NCBI GenBank assembly: GCA_030653435.1
Contig: JAURZI010000032.1
Coordinates: 1-39,037, forward strand
Origin: Methylovulum sp.
GTDB taxonomy: Bacteria > Pseudomonadota > Gammaproteobacteria > Methylococcales > Methylomonadaceae
Length of the DNA stretch: 39,037 nucleotides
Direction: 5' to 3'
Below the pieces are notes generated by a model. It was not told the DNA's origin. It did no database searches and saw nothing but the letters and a program-made list of their open reading frames with translations. Position 1 is the first letter of the stretch. Every line of letters begins with the position of its first letter. Below, piece by piece: positions 1-9,247 of this stretch. A program made the position numbers and the translations under genes.

Positions 1-140
1 TTGACGCCGACACCGTAATCCGCCCCGGCGACGAAATCATGGTGCTGCCCAAAGTCGACGCCAAGTACCGCCAACTGTTCAAGGAAGTCTCGACGATGCT
101 CTACCAGATGGCCCTGGGCGCCAGGGTTATCCTGAATTAA
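1..140 (+). CDS. C-terminal end of a Wza/KpsD-type polysaccharide export protein (partial)
   Basis: The reading frame is open from the window edge (codons from position 3) to TAA at 138-140. The visible 45 residues include PGDEIMVLPKVD, the end of an SLBB-type domain in outer-membrane polysaccharide export proteins, followed by YRQLFKEVSTMLYQMALGA, which resembles the C-terminal helix of KpsD/BexD-type proteins. Such proteins form the outer-membrane channel for capsule or exopolysaccharide export. The dTDP-rhamnose genes begin about 80 bases downstream and a KpsC-like transferase lies at 3.8 kb, so the context agrees. Most of the gene is outside the window, so subfamily assignment is uncertain. 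Confidence 0.6.
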   Translation, partial: DADTVIRPGDEIMVLPKVDAKYRQLFKEVSTMLYQMALGARVILN

Positions 141-219
141 GGGTGGTGAGACGCCGCGCATGATTCATGCAGCGGCATCCAACCCAATGACAACACATTA
201 GCAACCTAAGGAAAATATC

Positions 220-780
220 ATGCAAGTCCATAAAACTGATCTCCCTGGCGTATTGATTATCGAACCTAAAGTGTTTGGTGATGAGCGCGGCTACTTCATG
301 GAAACCTGGAACCAGGAGCGCTATGCCGAGCTGGTGACACCAGCGGGCTTTGTTCAGGATAATGTCTCTTTTTCCAGAAAAGGCGTGTTACGCGGCCTGC
401 ATTTTCAGAAAATCAATCCCCAGGGCAAACTGGTTTATGTGTTGCTGGGCGAAGTGTTTGACGTGGCCGTCGATATCCGCGTAGGTTCACCTACTTTCGG
501 ACAATGGACCAGTATCGTGCTTTCCGCCGAAAACAAAAAACAGTTTTTCATTCCGGCGGGCTTTGCCCACGGTTTCTGCGTAACGTCTGATATGGCGCTA
601 TTTGCTTACAAGTGCACGGACAAATACAACCCGCAATCAGAAGGCAGTGTGTTATGGAATGACCCCGACCTGAATATCCCATGGCCTACCGACACGCCTG
701 AACTTTCTGCAAAAGATGCGCTAGGCACTAAGCTCGCTGATTTTGCACAAGACCTGCTTCCTACTTCAGCCTCTTTCTAA
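220..780 (+). CDS. rfbC: dTDP-4-dehydrorhamnose 3,5-epimerase
   Basis: This cytoplasmic enzyme catalyses the third step of dTDP-L-rhamnose synthesis, epimerising C3 and C5 of the 4-keto sugar. The 186-residue cupin protein is full length for the family. Visible landmarks are the N-terminal DERGYFMETW, the VLRGLHFQ motif with the catalytic His, DVAVDIRVGSPTFGQW, the PAGFAHGF signature, and the C-terminal YNPQSEGSVLWNDPDL. An AAGGA ribosome site sits just before the ATG at 220. It is the first of four co-directional rhamnose genes in the order C-B-D-A, with a 19-base gap to rfbB. The product feeds rhamnose into the surface polysaccharide implied by the flanking export and KpsC-like genes. Confidence 0.95.
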   Translation: MQVHKTDLPGVLIIEPKVFGDERGYFMETWNQERYAELVTPAGFVQDNVSFSRKGVLRGLHFQKINPQGKLVYVLLGEVFDVAVDIRVGSPTFGQWTSIVLSAENKKQFFIPAGFAHGFCVTSDMALFAYKCTDKYNPQSEGSVLWNDPDLNIPWPTDTPELSAKDALGTKLADFAQDLLPTSASF

Positions 781-799
781 TCACTAAAGCGGTAAAACC

Positions 800-1873
800 A
801 TGAACAAATCCATACTTGTTACCGGCGGTGCCGGTTTTATCGGCGCCAATTTCGTAATCGATTGGCTGGCGCAATCGGATGCGCCGGTTATTAATCTTGA
901 CAGCCTCACCTATGCGGGGAATATGGAAAACCTTGCCTCGTTGCAAGGCGACGCACGCCATATCTTTATCCAAGGCAGCATAACCGATGCAGCTCTGGTT
1001 TCTGCCTTGCTGGAACAACACCAACCTTGTGCAGTGGTCAACTTCGCCGCAGAATCCCATGTCGACCGTTCTATCCATGCGCCGGAAGAATTCATCCAAA
1101 CCAATATCGTCGGCAGCTTCCGTTTGCTGGAAGCTGCCCGCAGTTATTGGAACGGCTTATCGGCAGATGATCGGGCCAATTTCCGTTTTCTGCATGTGTC
1201 CACCGATGAGGTTTATGGCTCACTGAAAAAAACTGACCCCGCCTTTTCTGAAGACAACCGCTACGAACCCAACAGCCCTTATTCCGCCAGCAAAGCCGCC
1301 AGCGACCATTTGGTGCGCGCCTACCATCACACTTACGGCTTGCCGGTGTTGACGACCAATTGCTCCAACAACTACGGACCTTACCAATTTCCGGAAAAAC
1401 TGATCCCATTGCTAATTGCCAACGCCTTGGCCGACAAAGCCCTGCCCGTTTACGGCGATGGTCAACAAATCCGTGACTGGCTCTATGTCGGCGACCACTG
1501 CACGGGCATCCGCCGTGTCCTGGATGCTGGACGAGTTGGCGAGACCTATAATATCGGCGGCTGGAATGAAATGGCAAACCTCGACATCGTACATACCGTA
1601 TGTGCGCTGTTGGATGAAGCCCGTCCGCGCGCCGACGGCAAATCCTACCGCGAACAAATCACCTTTGTCACCGACCGCCCCGGCCATGACCGCCGTTATG
1701 CGATAGATGCCAGTAAAATCGAACGGGAATTAGGCTGGAAACCGGCAGAAACCTTTACCACCGGCATCAACAAAACCATACAATGGTATCTGGACAATGC
1801 GGAATGGATCGCAAATGTCCAATCCGGCGCTTACCGCGATTGGGTGGAAAAAAACTATGCAGGGCGCAACTGA
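800..1873 (+). CDS. rfbB: dTDP-glucose 4,6-dehydratase
   Basis: This extended short-chain dehydrogenase converts dTDP-glucose to dTDP-4-keto-6-deoxyglucose using bound NAD, the second step of dTDP-rhamnose synthesis. The 357-residue length is typical. The N-terminal GGAGFIGANFV is the NAD-binding glycine motif, HVSTDEVYGS carries the catalytic Thr-Asp-Glu set, and YSASKAASDHL holds the YxxxK pair. NCSNNYGPYQFPEKLIPL and RDWLYVGDHC are typical RfbB segments. The stop TGA shares one base with the ATG of rfbD (TGATG at 1871-1875), so translation of the two is probably coupled. Confidence 0.96.
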   Translation: MNKSILVTGGAGFIGANFVIDWLAQSDAPVINLDSLTYAGNMENLASLQGDARHIFIQGSITDAALVSALLEQHQPCAVVNFAAESHVDRSIHAPEEFIQTNIVGSFRLLEAARSYWNGLSADDRANFRFLHVSTDEVYGSLKKTDPAFSEDNRYEPNSPYSASKAASDHLVRAYHHTYGLPVLTTNCSNNYGPYQFPEKLIPLLIANALADKALPVYGDGQQIRDWLYVGDHCTGIRRVLDAGRVGETYNIGGWNEMANLDIVHTVCALLDEARPRADGKSYREQITFVTDRPGHDRRYAIDASKIERELGWKPAETFTTGINKTIQWYLDNAEWIANVQSGAYRDWVEKNYAGRN

Positions 1874-2766
1874 TGAAAATCCTGCTGTTAGGCAAAAATG
1901 GCCAAGTCGGCTGGGAATTGCAACGCGCCTTGGCACCTTTGGGCAACGTCATCGCACTGGATAGGCAGGCCGGTAATGGCCTATGTGGCGACCTGACCAA
2001 TCTGCCCGGCCTTACTGACACGATAAACCGGCTCCAGCCTGATGTGATCGTCAATGCCGCAGCCCACACTGCCGTGGACAAGGCCGAAAGCGAGCCGCTG
2101 TCGGCCCGGACCATCAATGCGCTGGCCTGCGACATCATGGCTCAAGCGGCGCGGCGCTCCGGCGCATGGCTGATCCATTATTCCACCGATTATGTGTTTG
2201 ACGGCAGCGGCGATACGCCGTGGCTGGAGACTGACACGACCAACCCGCTCAGCATATACGGTGCAACCAAGTTGGAAGGCGAACAGCTGATCCAGCAATC
2301 CGGTTGCCGACATATTATCTTACGTACCAGCTGGGTATATGGCGCACGCGGCAATAACTTCGCGAAGACCATGCTGCGGCTGGCCAAGGAACGCGACAGC
2401 CTTAATGTCATTGACGACCAAATCGGCTCACCGACAGGCGCGGAACTGCTGGCCGATGTGACGGCCCATATAATCCGCACCGCGCGGCAGCAACCTGAGG
2501 CGTCAGGCATTTACCATCTGGTTGCCGCCGGGTCAACCTCCTGGCACAACTATGCCCGCTTTGTGCTGGACTATGCCCGTAACACCGGCTTGGCGCTTAA
2601 GGTTGGCCCTGCGGATATTCATGCCGTACCGACCAGTGCGTTCCCCACCCCGGCCAAGCGCCCGCACAACTCACGGCTGGACACCGCCAAACTGGAAAGC
2701 ACCTTCAATTTGACGATGCCGGACTGGCAAACCGGGGTCACGCGCATGCTGGATGAAATACTGTAA
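1873..2766 (+). CDS. rfbD: dTDP-4-dehydrorhamnose reductase
   Basis: RfbD reduces dTDP-4-keto-L-rhamnose to dTDP-L-rhamnose, the last step of the pathway. The start is the ATG at 1873, which overlaps the rfbB stop by one base and gives [13 protein letters not shown], the expected N-terminal Rossmann motif (GxxGQxG). A longer in-frame ORF from 1783 lies inside rfbB and is not used. The 297-residue product shows [21 protein letters not shown], a YGATKLEGE catalytic YxxxK motif, and RTSWVYG, all standard for RfbD. It is followed by a 68-base gap before rfbA. Confidence 0.95.
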   Translation: MKILLLGKNGQVGWELQRALAPLGNVIALDRQAGNGLCGDLTNLPGLTDTINRLQPDVIVNAAAHTAVDKAESEPLSARTINALACDIMAQAARRSGAWLIHYSTDYVFDGSGDTPWLETDTTNPLSIYGATKLEGEQLIQQSGCRHIILRTSWVYGARGNNFAKTMLRLAKERDSLNVIDDQIGSPTGAELLADVTAHIIRTARQQPEASGIYHLVAAGSTSWHNYARFVLDYARNTGLALKVGPADIHAVPTSAFPTPAKRPHNSRLDTAKLESTFNLTMPDWQTGVTRMLDEIL

Positions 2767-2834
2767 TAGGGCTGGGCTCTCCACAAAACCCTGCGCCACA
2801 CACGCCCCAACTTAAGCAAACGGAACTTAATCAT

Positions 2835-3749
2835 ATGACGTCATCAACAAATAACCCTACAGCCACTACCAGACGCGGCATTATTTTGGCTGGCGGCTCA
2901 GGCACCCGGCTTTATCCGGTGACCAAAGTGGTCTCCAAACAACTACTGCCCATTTACGACAAGCCGATGATTTATTACCCGTTGGCTACGCTGATGCTCG
3001 CCGGTATACGGGACATCCTCATCATTTCCACGCCACAAGACACGCCGCGCTTCGAACAATTGCTAGGCAATGGCGAAGACTGGGGGATTAACATCGAGTA
3101 TGCCGTCCAGCCCAGCCCTGATGGGCTAGCGCAGGCCTTTATCATCGGCAAGGCGTTCGTAGGCACGCACCCGACAGCCTTGGTGCTGGGTGACAATATT
3201 TTTTACGGACACGACTTGCAAGTCCAGCTCGAACGTGCGGTGGCTAAGACTGACGGCGCCACGGTATTTGCTTATCATGTGCATGACCCCGAGCGTTATG
3301 GTGTCGTCGCATTTGATGATGATGGTCGCGCCACCTCGCTGGAAGAAAAACCCGTGCAACCCAAATCTAATTATGCGGTGACCGGCTTATATTTTTATGA
3401 TAATGCAGTCATTGATATTGCCGAAAACCTTAAGCCTTCACCACGTGGCGAACTGGAAATCACCGACGTCAATCGCGTTTATCTGGAACGCCAACAACTG
3501 TCTGTGGAAATATTGGGCCGCGGCTTCGCATGGCTGGACACCGGAACCCATGAAAGCCTGATCGAAGCCAGTAACTTCATTGAAACCATAGAACATCGCC
3601 AAGGTTTAAAAATAGCCTGCCCTGAAGAAATCGCCTTCCGCAAAGGCTATATCGACGCCGAACAACTGCAAAAACTGGCGCAACCCCTGGCCAAGAGCGG
3701 CTACGGGCAATATCTCAATAGCCTGTTGACAGACCGGGTGCTTAGATAA
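2835..3749 (+). CDS. rfbA: Glucose-1-phosphate thymidylyltransferase
   Basis: RfbA joins dTTP and glucose 1-phosphate to make dTDP-glucose, the committed first step of dTDP-rhamnose synthesis. The 304-residue protein has the nucleotidyltransferase signature [17 protein letters not shown] near residue 15, followed by [37 protein letters not shown], the EEKP motif and [10 protein letters not shown]. It has about a dozen extra N-terminal residues rich in Thr, Ser and Asn compared with classic RfbA. Only a weak ribosome site is visible, so a slightly later start cannot be excluded. It closes the C-B-D-A rhamnose set; the next gene, kpsC-like, starts 70 bases on. Confidence 0.95.
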   Translation: MTSSTNNPTATTRRGIILAGGSGTRLYPVTKVVSKQLLPIYDKPMIYYPLATLMLAGIRDILIISTPQDTPRFEQLLGNGEDWGINIEYAVQPSPDGLAQAFIIGKAFVGTHPTALVLGDNIFYGHDLQVQLERAVAKTDGATVFAYHVHDPERYGVVAFDDDGRATSLEEKPVQPKSNYAVTGLYFYDNAVIDIAENLKPSPRGELEITDVNRVYLERQQLSVEILGRGFAWLDTGTHESLIEASNFIETIEHRQGLKIACPEEIAFRKGYIDAEQLQKLAQPLAKSGYGQYLNSLLTDRVLR

Positions 3750-3819
3750 CTACGCACAGTACCTTGTACGGCCATGTTGTCGGGATGCTTGTCACGAAGG
3801 TCTGGCGCAGGCGCTAGCC

Positions 3820-5904
3820 GTGCACTTTGTGGTGAAAAACGGCCTATCCACACCAGTATCCATGACCAGCAAAACCCATCACGATCATAACGCCCCGTTA
3901 ATCGCCACATCCAGGGCAGTCGCCCAGATACCGGGACTGCCGGAATTACTGGGGCAACCGATATTTCTGCATCGGGCGGTTAAAGATATCAAGGCCTGCG
4001 ACCGGGTCATTGCTTGGGGGCTTAAACCCAGCGCAGCGGCAGCCTCGGCATTTGCCCGCAAACACGGTTTGGCATTGCTGAGGCTAGAAGACGGTTTTTT
4101 GCGTTCGGTAGCCATAGGCGGCGACGAGCCGCCTTTATCCATAGTGTGGGATGACATCGGCATTTATTACGACGCCTCAGCACCTTCACGCCTGGAAATG
4201 CTGATCGAACAACGGTTAAGCGCAGACCAGCACCAGCGCGCCCAAGCACTCGTCGCGGCGTGGCGCTCGGCACGGGTATCGAAATACAACCATGCCCGTG
4301 AATATGCCGCCCCACTGCCGGAACCCTATGTTTTACTTGCCGACCAAGTCGCCGGCGATACTTCCATCAAATACGGGCTGGCCGGGCCGACCAGTTTCCA
4401 GCACATGCTGACCGCCGCATTACAAAACCATCCCGGCTGCACTATCGTGCTGAAAACCCACCCGGATGTCATGCGCGGCCGCAAACGGGGACATTTTGAT
4501 TTGGCCGAACTGGCAAAGGAACCGCGCATTTGGGTATTGGCTGACGATGTACATCCTGTAACACTGCTTGAACATGCGACAGCGGTTTATTGTGTTACCT
4601 CGCAAATGGGTTTTGAAGGCCTATTGTGGGGCAAGCCCGTGTATACGTTCGGTATGCCGTTTTATGCCGGCTGGGGGCTGACGTGTGATGCCCTTCCGGC
4701 ACCGAAGCGGCGGTACACAGCTGCATTGGAAAACCTGGCCCATGCAGCGCTGGTGGACTACCCGCGTTATATCGACCCGGAAACGAACCAGGCTTGCGAA
4801 CCTGAACGCCTGATCGCCTGGATGGGCTTGCAAAGGCAAATGCGCGAGCGTTTCCCGGCGGAGATCGATGCCTTAGGATTTTCAATCTATAAAAAACCTA
4901 TCGTCCGGCGCTTTTTTCAAGGCAGCCAGGTCTTTTTTAACCGACGCGCTGAGCACAGGCCGGAACCGGCCACGCTGGCCGTCTGGCGTAGGGATGCGGC
5001 AACGGTCGCCGCATCGCCCGAATCCGGCCATCCACCCCGGATCATACAATTGGAGGACGGCTTCATCCGTTCTGTAGGCTTGGGGGCTGACCTGATACAT
5101 CCGCTGTCATGGGCCATGGATACTTTAGGCATTTATTACGACGCAACCCAACCGTCCGATTTGGAACATCTATTACAAACCACGCTATTCGACCAGACTC
5201 TGGATGAACGCGCCGAACAGGTACGCAGACGCTTGGTTGCCCATGATTTGACCAAATATAATGTCGGCACGGCAGCCTGGCAACGCCCGCCCGGTTATCA
5301 CGGCGACGGGCAACCGGTCATCCTAGTGCCCGGACAGGTGGAATCGGACGCCTCACTGGCTTTTGGCGCGCCCGGTCTACGCAAGAACCTTGATTTGCTA
5401 AAAGCCGTGCGTGCCGCCAACCCGCACGCTTATGTCGTTTACAAACCGCACCCTGATGTCGTAGCGGGCTTGCGCCGCAAAGGTCAAGACGAAGGACTGG
5501 CAAACCACTGGTGTGATGAAATCGTAATCGATGTAGCCATGGGCTGTTTGTTGGCCCTGGTTGACGAAGTACATACGCTGACTTCGTTGGCGGGATTTGA
5601 AGCCTTGCTGCGTGGAAAAAAAGTCGTGTGCTACGGCCTGCCTTTTTATGCAGGCTGGGGATTGACTGAAGATAAGTTGCCGTTGCAACGGCGTACACGA
5701 AAGTTGACATTAACCGAGTTAATAGCCGGGGTATTAATCCTTTATCCCACTTATGTCAGTCGCAGCACCGGCAAATTTACCACGCCGGAACGGGCGCTGG
5801 ATGAATTGCTGGCCTGGCGCGAACACAACAAGGCGTCCCCGCTGCCCTGGTGGCGCAAAGGTTTGCGCCTGCTATTAAAAATCGAGGCATTGTTTAAATT
5901 CTAG
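3820..5904 (+). CDS. kpsC: Two-module capsule polysaccharide biosynthesis protein, KpsC-like Kdo transferase
   Basis: KpsC proteins add the beta-Kdo linker on a phosphatidylglycerol acceptor at the inner face of the inner membrane during ABC-transporter-dependent capsule assembly. The 694-residue protein is clearly a tandem duplication. LEDGFLRSV (about residue 90) and LEDGFIRSV (about 410) match, each followed by IYYDA. GFEGLLWGKPVYTFGMPFYAGWG (split here as GFEGLLWGKP and FYAGWG, about 265-285) recurs as GFEALLRGKK and FYAGWG (about 590-610). Two KTHPD/KPHPD motifs also pair up. Two retaining Kdo-transferase modules of this kind define KpsC. Start choice is uncertain: ATG 3820 or ATG 3862, neither with a strong ribosome site. 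The partial export gene upstream fits a capsule locus. KpsS and KpsMT are not in the window. Confidence 0.85.
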   Translation: MHFVVKNGLSTPVSMTSKTHHDHNAPLIATSRAVAQIPGLPELLGQPIFLHRAVKDIKACDRVIAWGLKPSAAAASAFARKHGLALLRLEDGFLRSVAIGGDEPPLSIVWDDIGIYYDASAPSRLEMLIEQRLSADQHQRAQALVAAWRSARVSKYNHAREYAAPLPEPYVLLADQVAGDTSIKYGLAGPTSFQHMLTAALQNHPGCTIVLKTHPDVMRGRKRGHFDLAELAKEPRIWVLADDVHPVTLLEHATAVYCVTSQMGFEGLLWGKPVYTFGMPFYAGWGLTCDALPAPKRRYTAALENLAHAALVDYPRYIDPETNQACEPERLIAWMGLQRQMRERFPAEIDALGFSIYKKPIVRRFFQGSQVFFNRRAEHRPEPATLAVWRRDAATVAASPESGHPPRIIQLEDGFIRSVGLGADLIHPLSWAMDTLGIYYDATQPSDLEHLLQTTLFDQTLDERAEQVRRRLVAHDLTKYNVGTAAWQRPPGYHGDGQPVILVPGQVESDASLAFGAPGLRKNLDLLKAVRAANPHAYVVYKPHPDVVAGLRRKGQDEGLANHWCDEIVIDVAMGCLLALVDEVHTLTSLAGFEALLRGKKVVCYGLPFYAGWGLTEDKLPLQRRTRKLTLTELIAGVLILYPTYVSRSTGKFTTPERALDELLAWREHNKASPLPWWRKGLRLLLKIEALFKF

Positions 5905-6026
5905 GGCGCCGATATTCTAAAACACCGCCCTGGCTGGCTACCCCACACTCCCTCGCCCAACTTGCCATTACCATTATTTAGGATATATTGGTTAATCCCG
6001 ATAAAAACAAAAAATGGAGGGTAATC

Positions 6027-6143
6027 GTGCAAACACTATATGGTTTCTTGAAAATTGTAGCGGGTATAGCTGTGCTGTACTCTATTTTGGTATTTATGCC
6101 TATGCTTTTTACCTACCTGTCTTCGGGCGATGTCCGACCTTGA
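6027..6143 (+). CDS. Small single-span membrane protein, 38 residues, unknown
   Basis: A GTG at 6027 is preceded by a near-ideal ribosome site, GGAGGG at 6016-6021, with a 5-base spacer. It opens a 38-codon frame ending at TGA 6141-6143. The predicted peptide starts with a short polar stretch, then has a hydrophobic run from about residue 8 to 31 (VAGIAVLYSILVFMPMLF), long enough for one membrane span, and a short polar tail ending GDVRP. It sits alone in the gap between the KpsC-like gene and the convergent YcxB-like gene. No family is recognised. The evidence is the ribosome site and the hydrophobic pattern only. Confidence 0.5.
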   Translation: MQTLYGFLKIVAGIAVLYSILVFMPMLFTYLSSGDVRP

Positions 6144-6158
6144 CAGTTGCATGTCTTA

Positions 6159-6184
6159 TCTGGAGCCCGCACATGGGCTCCAGA
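6159..6184. terminator. Perfect 10-bp hairpin between convergent genes
   Basis: The arms TCTGGAGCCC (6159-6168) and GGGCTCCAGA (6175-6184) pair perfectly around a 6-base loop GCACAT. The hairpin lies 15 bases after the stop of the 38-residue ORF and 11 bases before the stop of the minus-strand YcxB-like gene. Neither side has a T-run, so it is a candidate bidirectional transcript end and not a classic intrinsic terminator. Confidence 0.45.
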
Positions 6185-6195
6185 CCACCTGAATT

Positions 6196-6726
6196 TTAGC
6201 CAAAACGTTCGATCATTTTTGCGGCTTGCTCGGCAAACTCTTCAAGATTTCCTTTTTTTACCGTAGCCACCGGGATCACCAACGCTGTTGTTAGATTAAT
6301 GTAAATATAAACATAGCGCTTGCCGTATTCGACCCTGAGCAGTTCCCCCCAAGCCATTTTATGCTTGCCGCTAGGCGATTTTTCCAGCAAATACTTGGGA
6401 TTTTCAGGATCTATGCTCAAGGTATAAGTACCGAACATATCGGCTTTTTCTTTCTCTGTGTAGCTTTTCAGGATCTGCCGGTGCAAGTCCAGCATCATGA
6501 TTTTAGGCGACAACAACGCCCACAACAGCGCAATAACGAGAACGTATCCCGATGTTTTCATGTCGCCATAGTAAAAATAATAAAAAGAGCCGATCAGCGC
6601 CATAACACCAGGCACTACCCAGCGATTCTTAGTAATATTGTGTTGTATATCGGCATTTCTCATGAACTGTAGTTCATTAAAATGAATTAAGTCCTCTTCC
6701 CGGAATTCGTATTCTATTTCAAACAT
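6196..6726 (-). CDS. YcxB-like membrane protein, unknown function
   Basis: The 176-residue protein begins MFEIEYEFREEDLIHFNE, then has two close hydrophobic segments (about residues 38-53 and 60-72) flanked by a short loop. A soluble C-terminal half contains WGELLRVEYGKRYVYIYIN and ALVIPVATVKKG. This layout, two spans and then a small beta-rich domain with a conserved W..L..v pattern, matches the YcxB-like family, whose function is unknown. It starts 29 bases after the NADH dehydrogenase gene on the same strand and is probably co-transcribed with it. Whether the two proteins work together is not known. Confidence 0.65.
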   Translation of the reverse strand: MFEIEYEFREEDLIHFNELQFMRNADIQHNITKNRWVVPGVMALIGSFYYFYYGDMKTSGYVLVIALLWALLSPKIMMLDLHRQILKSYTEKEKADMFGTYTLSIDPENPKYLLEKSPSGKHKMAWGELLRVEYGKRYVYIYINLTTALVIPVATVKKGNLEEFAEQAAKMIERFG

Positions 6727-6755
6727 ATTGTTGTTCTTATCGTAGTTTTAAAAGT

Positions 6756-8063
6756 CTAGTGCATTTTAATTTTGATGTAAGCGCTACGCCTAAACGCATT
6801 GGATAGCGTTAACATCGCCGTCCTAAAATAACCGTGTATGGCAACCTGATGCATTTTATATAAAGACAGATAGACCACTTTGGCAATAAACCCGCCGACA
6901 CTGACCGTACCCATCAAATTACCCATCAGGTTGCCGACCGTCGTGTATTTGCCCAACGACACCAGGGAGCCGTAATCATAATAAGTAAATACCGCCGACT
7001 GTCCGCCTGTTAAACGGCTACATATCGTTTTATATAAAGCTTCAGCCTGCTGGTGGGCCGCTTGCGCCCTGGGCGGCACATTGCCTTTATGGCCTTGCCA
7101 GACACAGGCCGCACAATCGCCCATCGCAAAAATATCATCGTCACTCGTTTGCAGCGTATTATCGACGACCAGCTGATTAATGTGATTGGTTTCCAGGCCA
7201 TCGAGGCCTTTCATCCAATCCGGCGCCTTGATTCCGGCCGCCCAGACCTTTATATCGGCGGCAATAAACTCGCCGTCATGGGTTGTTATACCGTCTTCGG
7301 TCACCTCAGTCACGCGCCGCCCTAACTTAAGATCGACGCCCAGCTTCACCAGTTGTTGCTGGGTAGCCAGCGCCAGTTTATCAGGTAACGCAGGCAATAA
7401 CTGCGTGGCAGCCTCAATAATCGTCAATTTGACGTTACTGGGTTCATTTAAACCGTATATTGCCAGCACATTCGTGACTTCGTGCAATTGGGCGGATAAC
7501 TCAACACCTGTTGCTCCCGCACCCACTATCGCAATCGATAGCGGGTTAAGAGCATCGTTGTCTTTGCCTATATATTTTTTCATATAGGATTCAAACAATT
7601 GCTTTTGAAAATTAAACGCTTGCGTAGTCGTATCCAAAAACAGGCAATGCTCTGCCACCCCCTTAATATTAAAGGTGTTGCTGACACTGCCGACCGACAT
7701 CACCAGGATATCGTAACTGAATGTCCGACCCGGAATCAGTTCTTCACCTTTATCGTTGAAGGTAGGGCTGACATAAATTTCCTTTTTAGCCCGGTTTAAG
7801 CCTTCCATTTTTCCGAGCCTAAACCGAAAATGGCTGCGGTGCGCTTGAGCCAGATATTCCACCTGCTCGGACTCATCCAAAGTACCGGCGGCAACCTCAT
7901 GCAATAAAGGCTTCCAGATATGTGTCGTTGCCGCATCAATCAAGGTGATTTCCGCCAGCTTTTTTTTACCTAAATTACGCCCTAAACGGGTAGCCAGCTC
8001 AAGGCCAGCGGCACCGCCGCCAACAACCACTATATTAGGTATAGCCTTATTCTCATCCGTCAT
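6756..8063 (-). CDS. ndh: Type II NADH:quinone oxidoreductase (NDH-2)
   Basis: NDH-2 is a peripheral inner-membrane flavoprotein that passes electrons from NADH to quinone without pumping protons. The 435-residue protein has two Rossmann motifs: the FAD site VVVGGGAAGLE at residues 12-22 and the NAD site IVGAGATGVE near residue 180. The family segments IFAMGDCAA (FAD-contacting) and AQAAHQQAE follow. The C-terminal 60 residues contain YDYGSLVSLGKYTTVG and an amphipathic, Lys/Arg-ending tail typical of the membrane-anchoring region. It is the first gene of a likely two-gene unit with the YcxB-like gene downstream. Confidence 0.9.
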   Translation of the reverse strand: MTDENKAIPNIVVVGGGAAGLELATRLGRNLGKKKLAEITLIDAATTHIWKPLLHEVAAGTLDESEQVEYLAQAHRSHFRFRLGKMEGLNRAKKEIYVSPTFNDKGEELIPGRTFSYDILVMSVGSVSNTFNIKGVAEHCLFLDTTTQAFNFQKQLFESYMKKYIGKDNDALNPLSIAIVGAGATGVELSAQLHEVTNVLAIYGLNEPSNVKLTIIEAATQLLPALPDKLALATQQQLVKLGVDLKLGRRVTEVTEDGITTHDGEFIAADIKVWAAGIKAPDWMKGLDGLETNHINQLVVDNTLQTSDDDIFAMGDCAACVWQGHKGNVPPRAQAAHQQAEALYKTICSRLTGGQSAVFTYYDYGSLVSLGKYTTVGNLMGNLMGTVSVGGFIAKVVYLSLYKMHQVAIHGYFRTAMLTLSNAFRRSAYIKIKMH

Positions 8064-8246
8064 CGCCGTTCACCCCTCGTCTATGTTTATCTACGCCAGC
8101 ATTATATCGAATCCATGCTTCAGTAAGCGATTTTGACCAGAAATTATTTGGCGGCTAGCTTCCCATCAGCCATAACAATATCTCACAGCCTGCCTTTTTA
8201 ATTAAAAAATCAATACGATGTGTGCATTCAAGATTACAATAGGGCT

Positions 8247-9227
8247 ATGACTACTGAACTCGCCCCTTTTTCCGCACTCACCCCCGATATTATTCTTAAT
8301 GCGCTGGACAGCGTCGGCTTAAAAAGCGATGGCCGGTTGCTGGCCCTCAATAGCTATGAGAACCGGGTCTATCAAATCGGCATCGAAAATGCGCCTGCCG
8401 TCGTGGTTAAATTTTACAGGCCTGGACGGTGGACGGATGCCGCGATCCTTGAAGAGCACGCTTTCCTTAATGAACTCGCCGAAGTTGAAATACCTGTAGT
8501 GCCTGCGCTGGCATTCGCCGACCAAAAAACCTTAAATTATGTGCACGGCTTCCGTTTTTCAGTCTTCCCAAAACAAGGCGGCCGCGTCCCTGAACTGGAG
8601 AGCCGCACAAAGCTGGAATGGATGGGGCGGCTAATTGGCAGGATTCATGCGACTGGCGCAATAAAACCTTTTTTAGCGCGCCCGACCTTGGATATTGAAC
8701 ATTTTGGCGAAGAACCGCGTAGCTATCTGCTGCATAATCATTTTGTCCCGGACGATTTGGCAACAATTTACCACGACGTTAGCGCGCAAACATTGGAAGG
8801 CGTCAGGCAGTGTTTTGAGCGTGCCGACCAGGTCACACTTTTGCGGCTACACGGCGATTGTTATCCCGGCAATATGTTATGGACGGACGATGGCCCCCAT
8901 TTTGTCGATTTTGATGACAGCCGGATGGGGCCGGCAATACAGGATTTGTGGATGTTGCTGTGCGGAAACCGTGCCGAAATGCAATTGCAATTAAATCATC
9001 TGCTTGCCGGCTACCAGACTTTTTGCGATTTTAATCACAGGGAACGCTATCTGATAGAAGCATTACGCAGCTTACGCCTGATCCATTATGCGGCATGGAT
9101 AGCCAGGCGTTGGCACGATCCTGCATTTCCTAGCGCCTTCCCGTGGTTTAATACCCATCGTTATTGGCAGGAGCGCATAGTCGAACTACGCGAGCAGTGC
9201 GCGTTAATGGATGAGGAGCCGCTTTAG
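8247..9227 (+). CDS. srkA: Stress response Ser/Thr kinase SrkA (YihE/RdoA family)
   Basis: SrkA is a cytoplasmic Ser/Thr kinase with the aminoglycoside-phosphotransferase fold; in E. coli it protects against stress-induced death. The ATG at 8247 is preferred over the one at 8220 because it gives an N-terminus matching the family (short tail, then LTPDIILNAL and LNSYENRVYQ). The 326-residue product has the ATP-lysine segment VVKFYRPGRWTDAAILEEH, the catalytic-loop motif LHGDCYPGNM (about residue 202) and the metal-binding FVDFDDSRMGP (about 221). The pattern is complete, so it should be active. It converges on rnhB with 20 bases between the stops, and is preceded by a 180-base gap from the divergent ndh. 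Confidence 0.88.
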   Translation: MTTELAPFSALTPDIILNALDSVGLKSDGRLLALNSYENRVYQIGIENAPAVVVKFYRPGRWTDAAILEEHAFLNELAEVEIPVVPALAFADQKTLNYVHGFRFSVFPKQGGRVPELESRTKLEWMGRLIGRIHATGAIKPFLARPTLDIEHFGEEPRSYLLHNHFVPDDLATIYHDVSAQTLEGVRQCFERADQVTLLRLHGDCYPGNMLWTDDGPHFVDFDDSRMGPAIQDLWMLLCGNRAEMQLQLNHLLAGYQTFCDFNHRERYLIEALRSLRLIHYAAWIARRWHDPAFPSAFPWFNTHRYWQERIVELREQCALMDEEPL

Positions 9228-9247
9228 TTGCTTGCACACACAGGCGT

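Noticed and set aside
6014-6199. Longer frame over the same DNA as the 38-residue membrane ORF
   Set aside because: Its ATG overlaps the ribosome site used by GTG 6027 and it has no close site of its own; the hydrophobic peptide frame is better supported.
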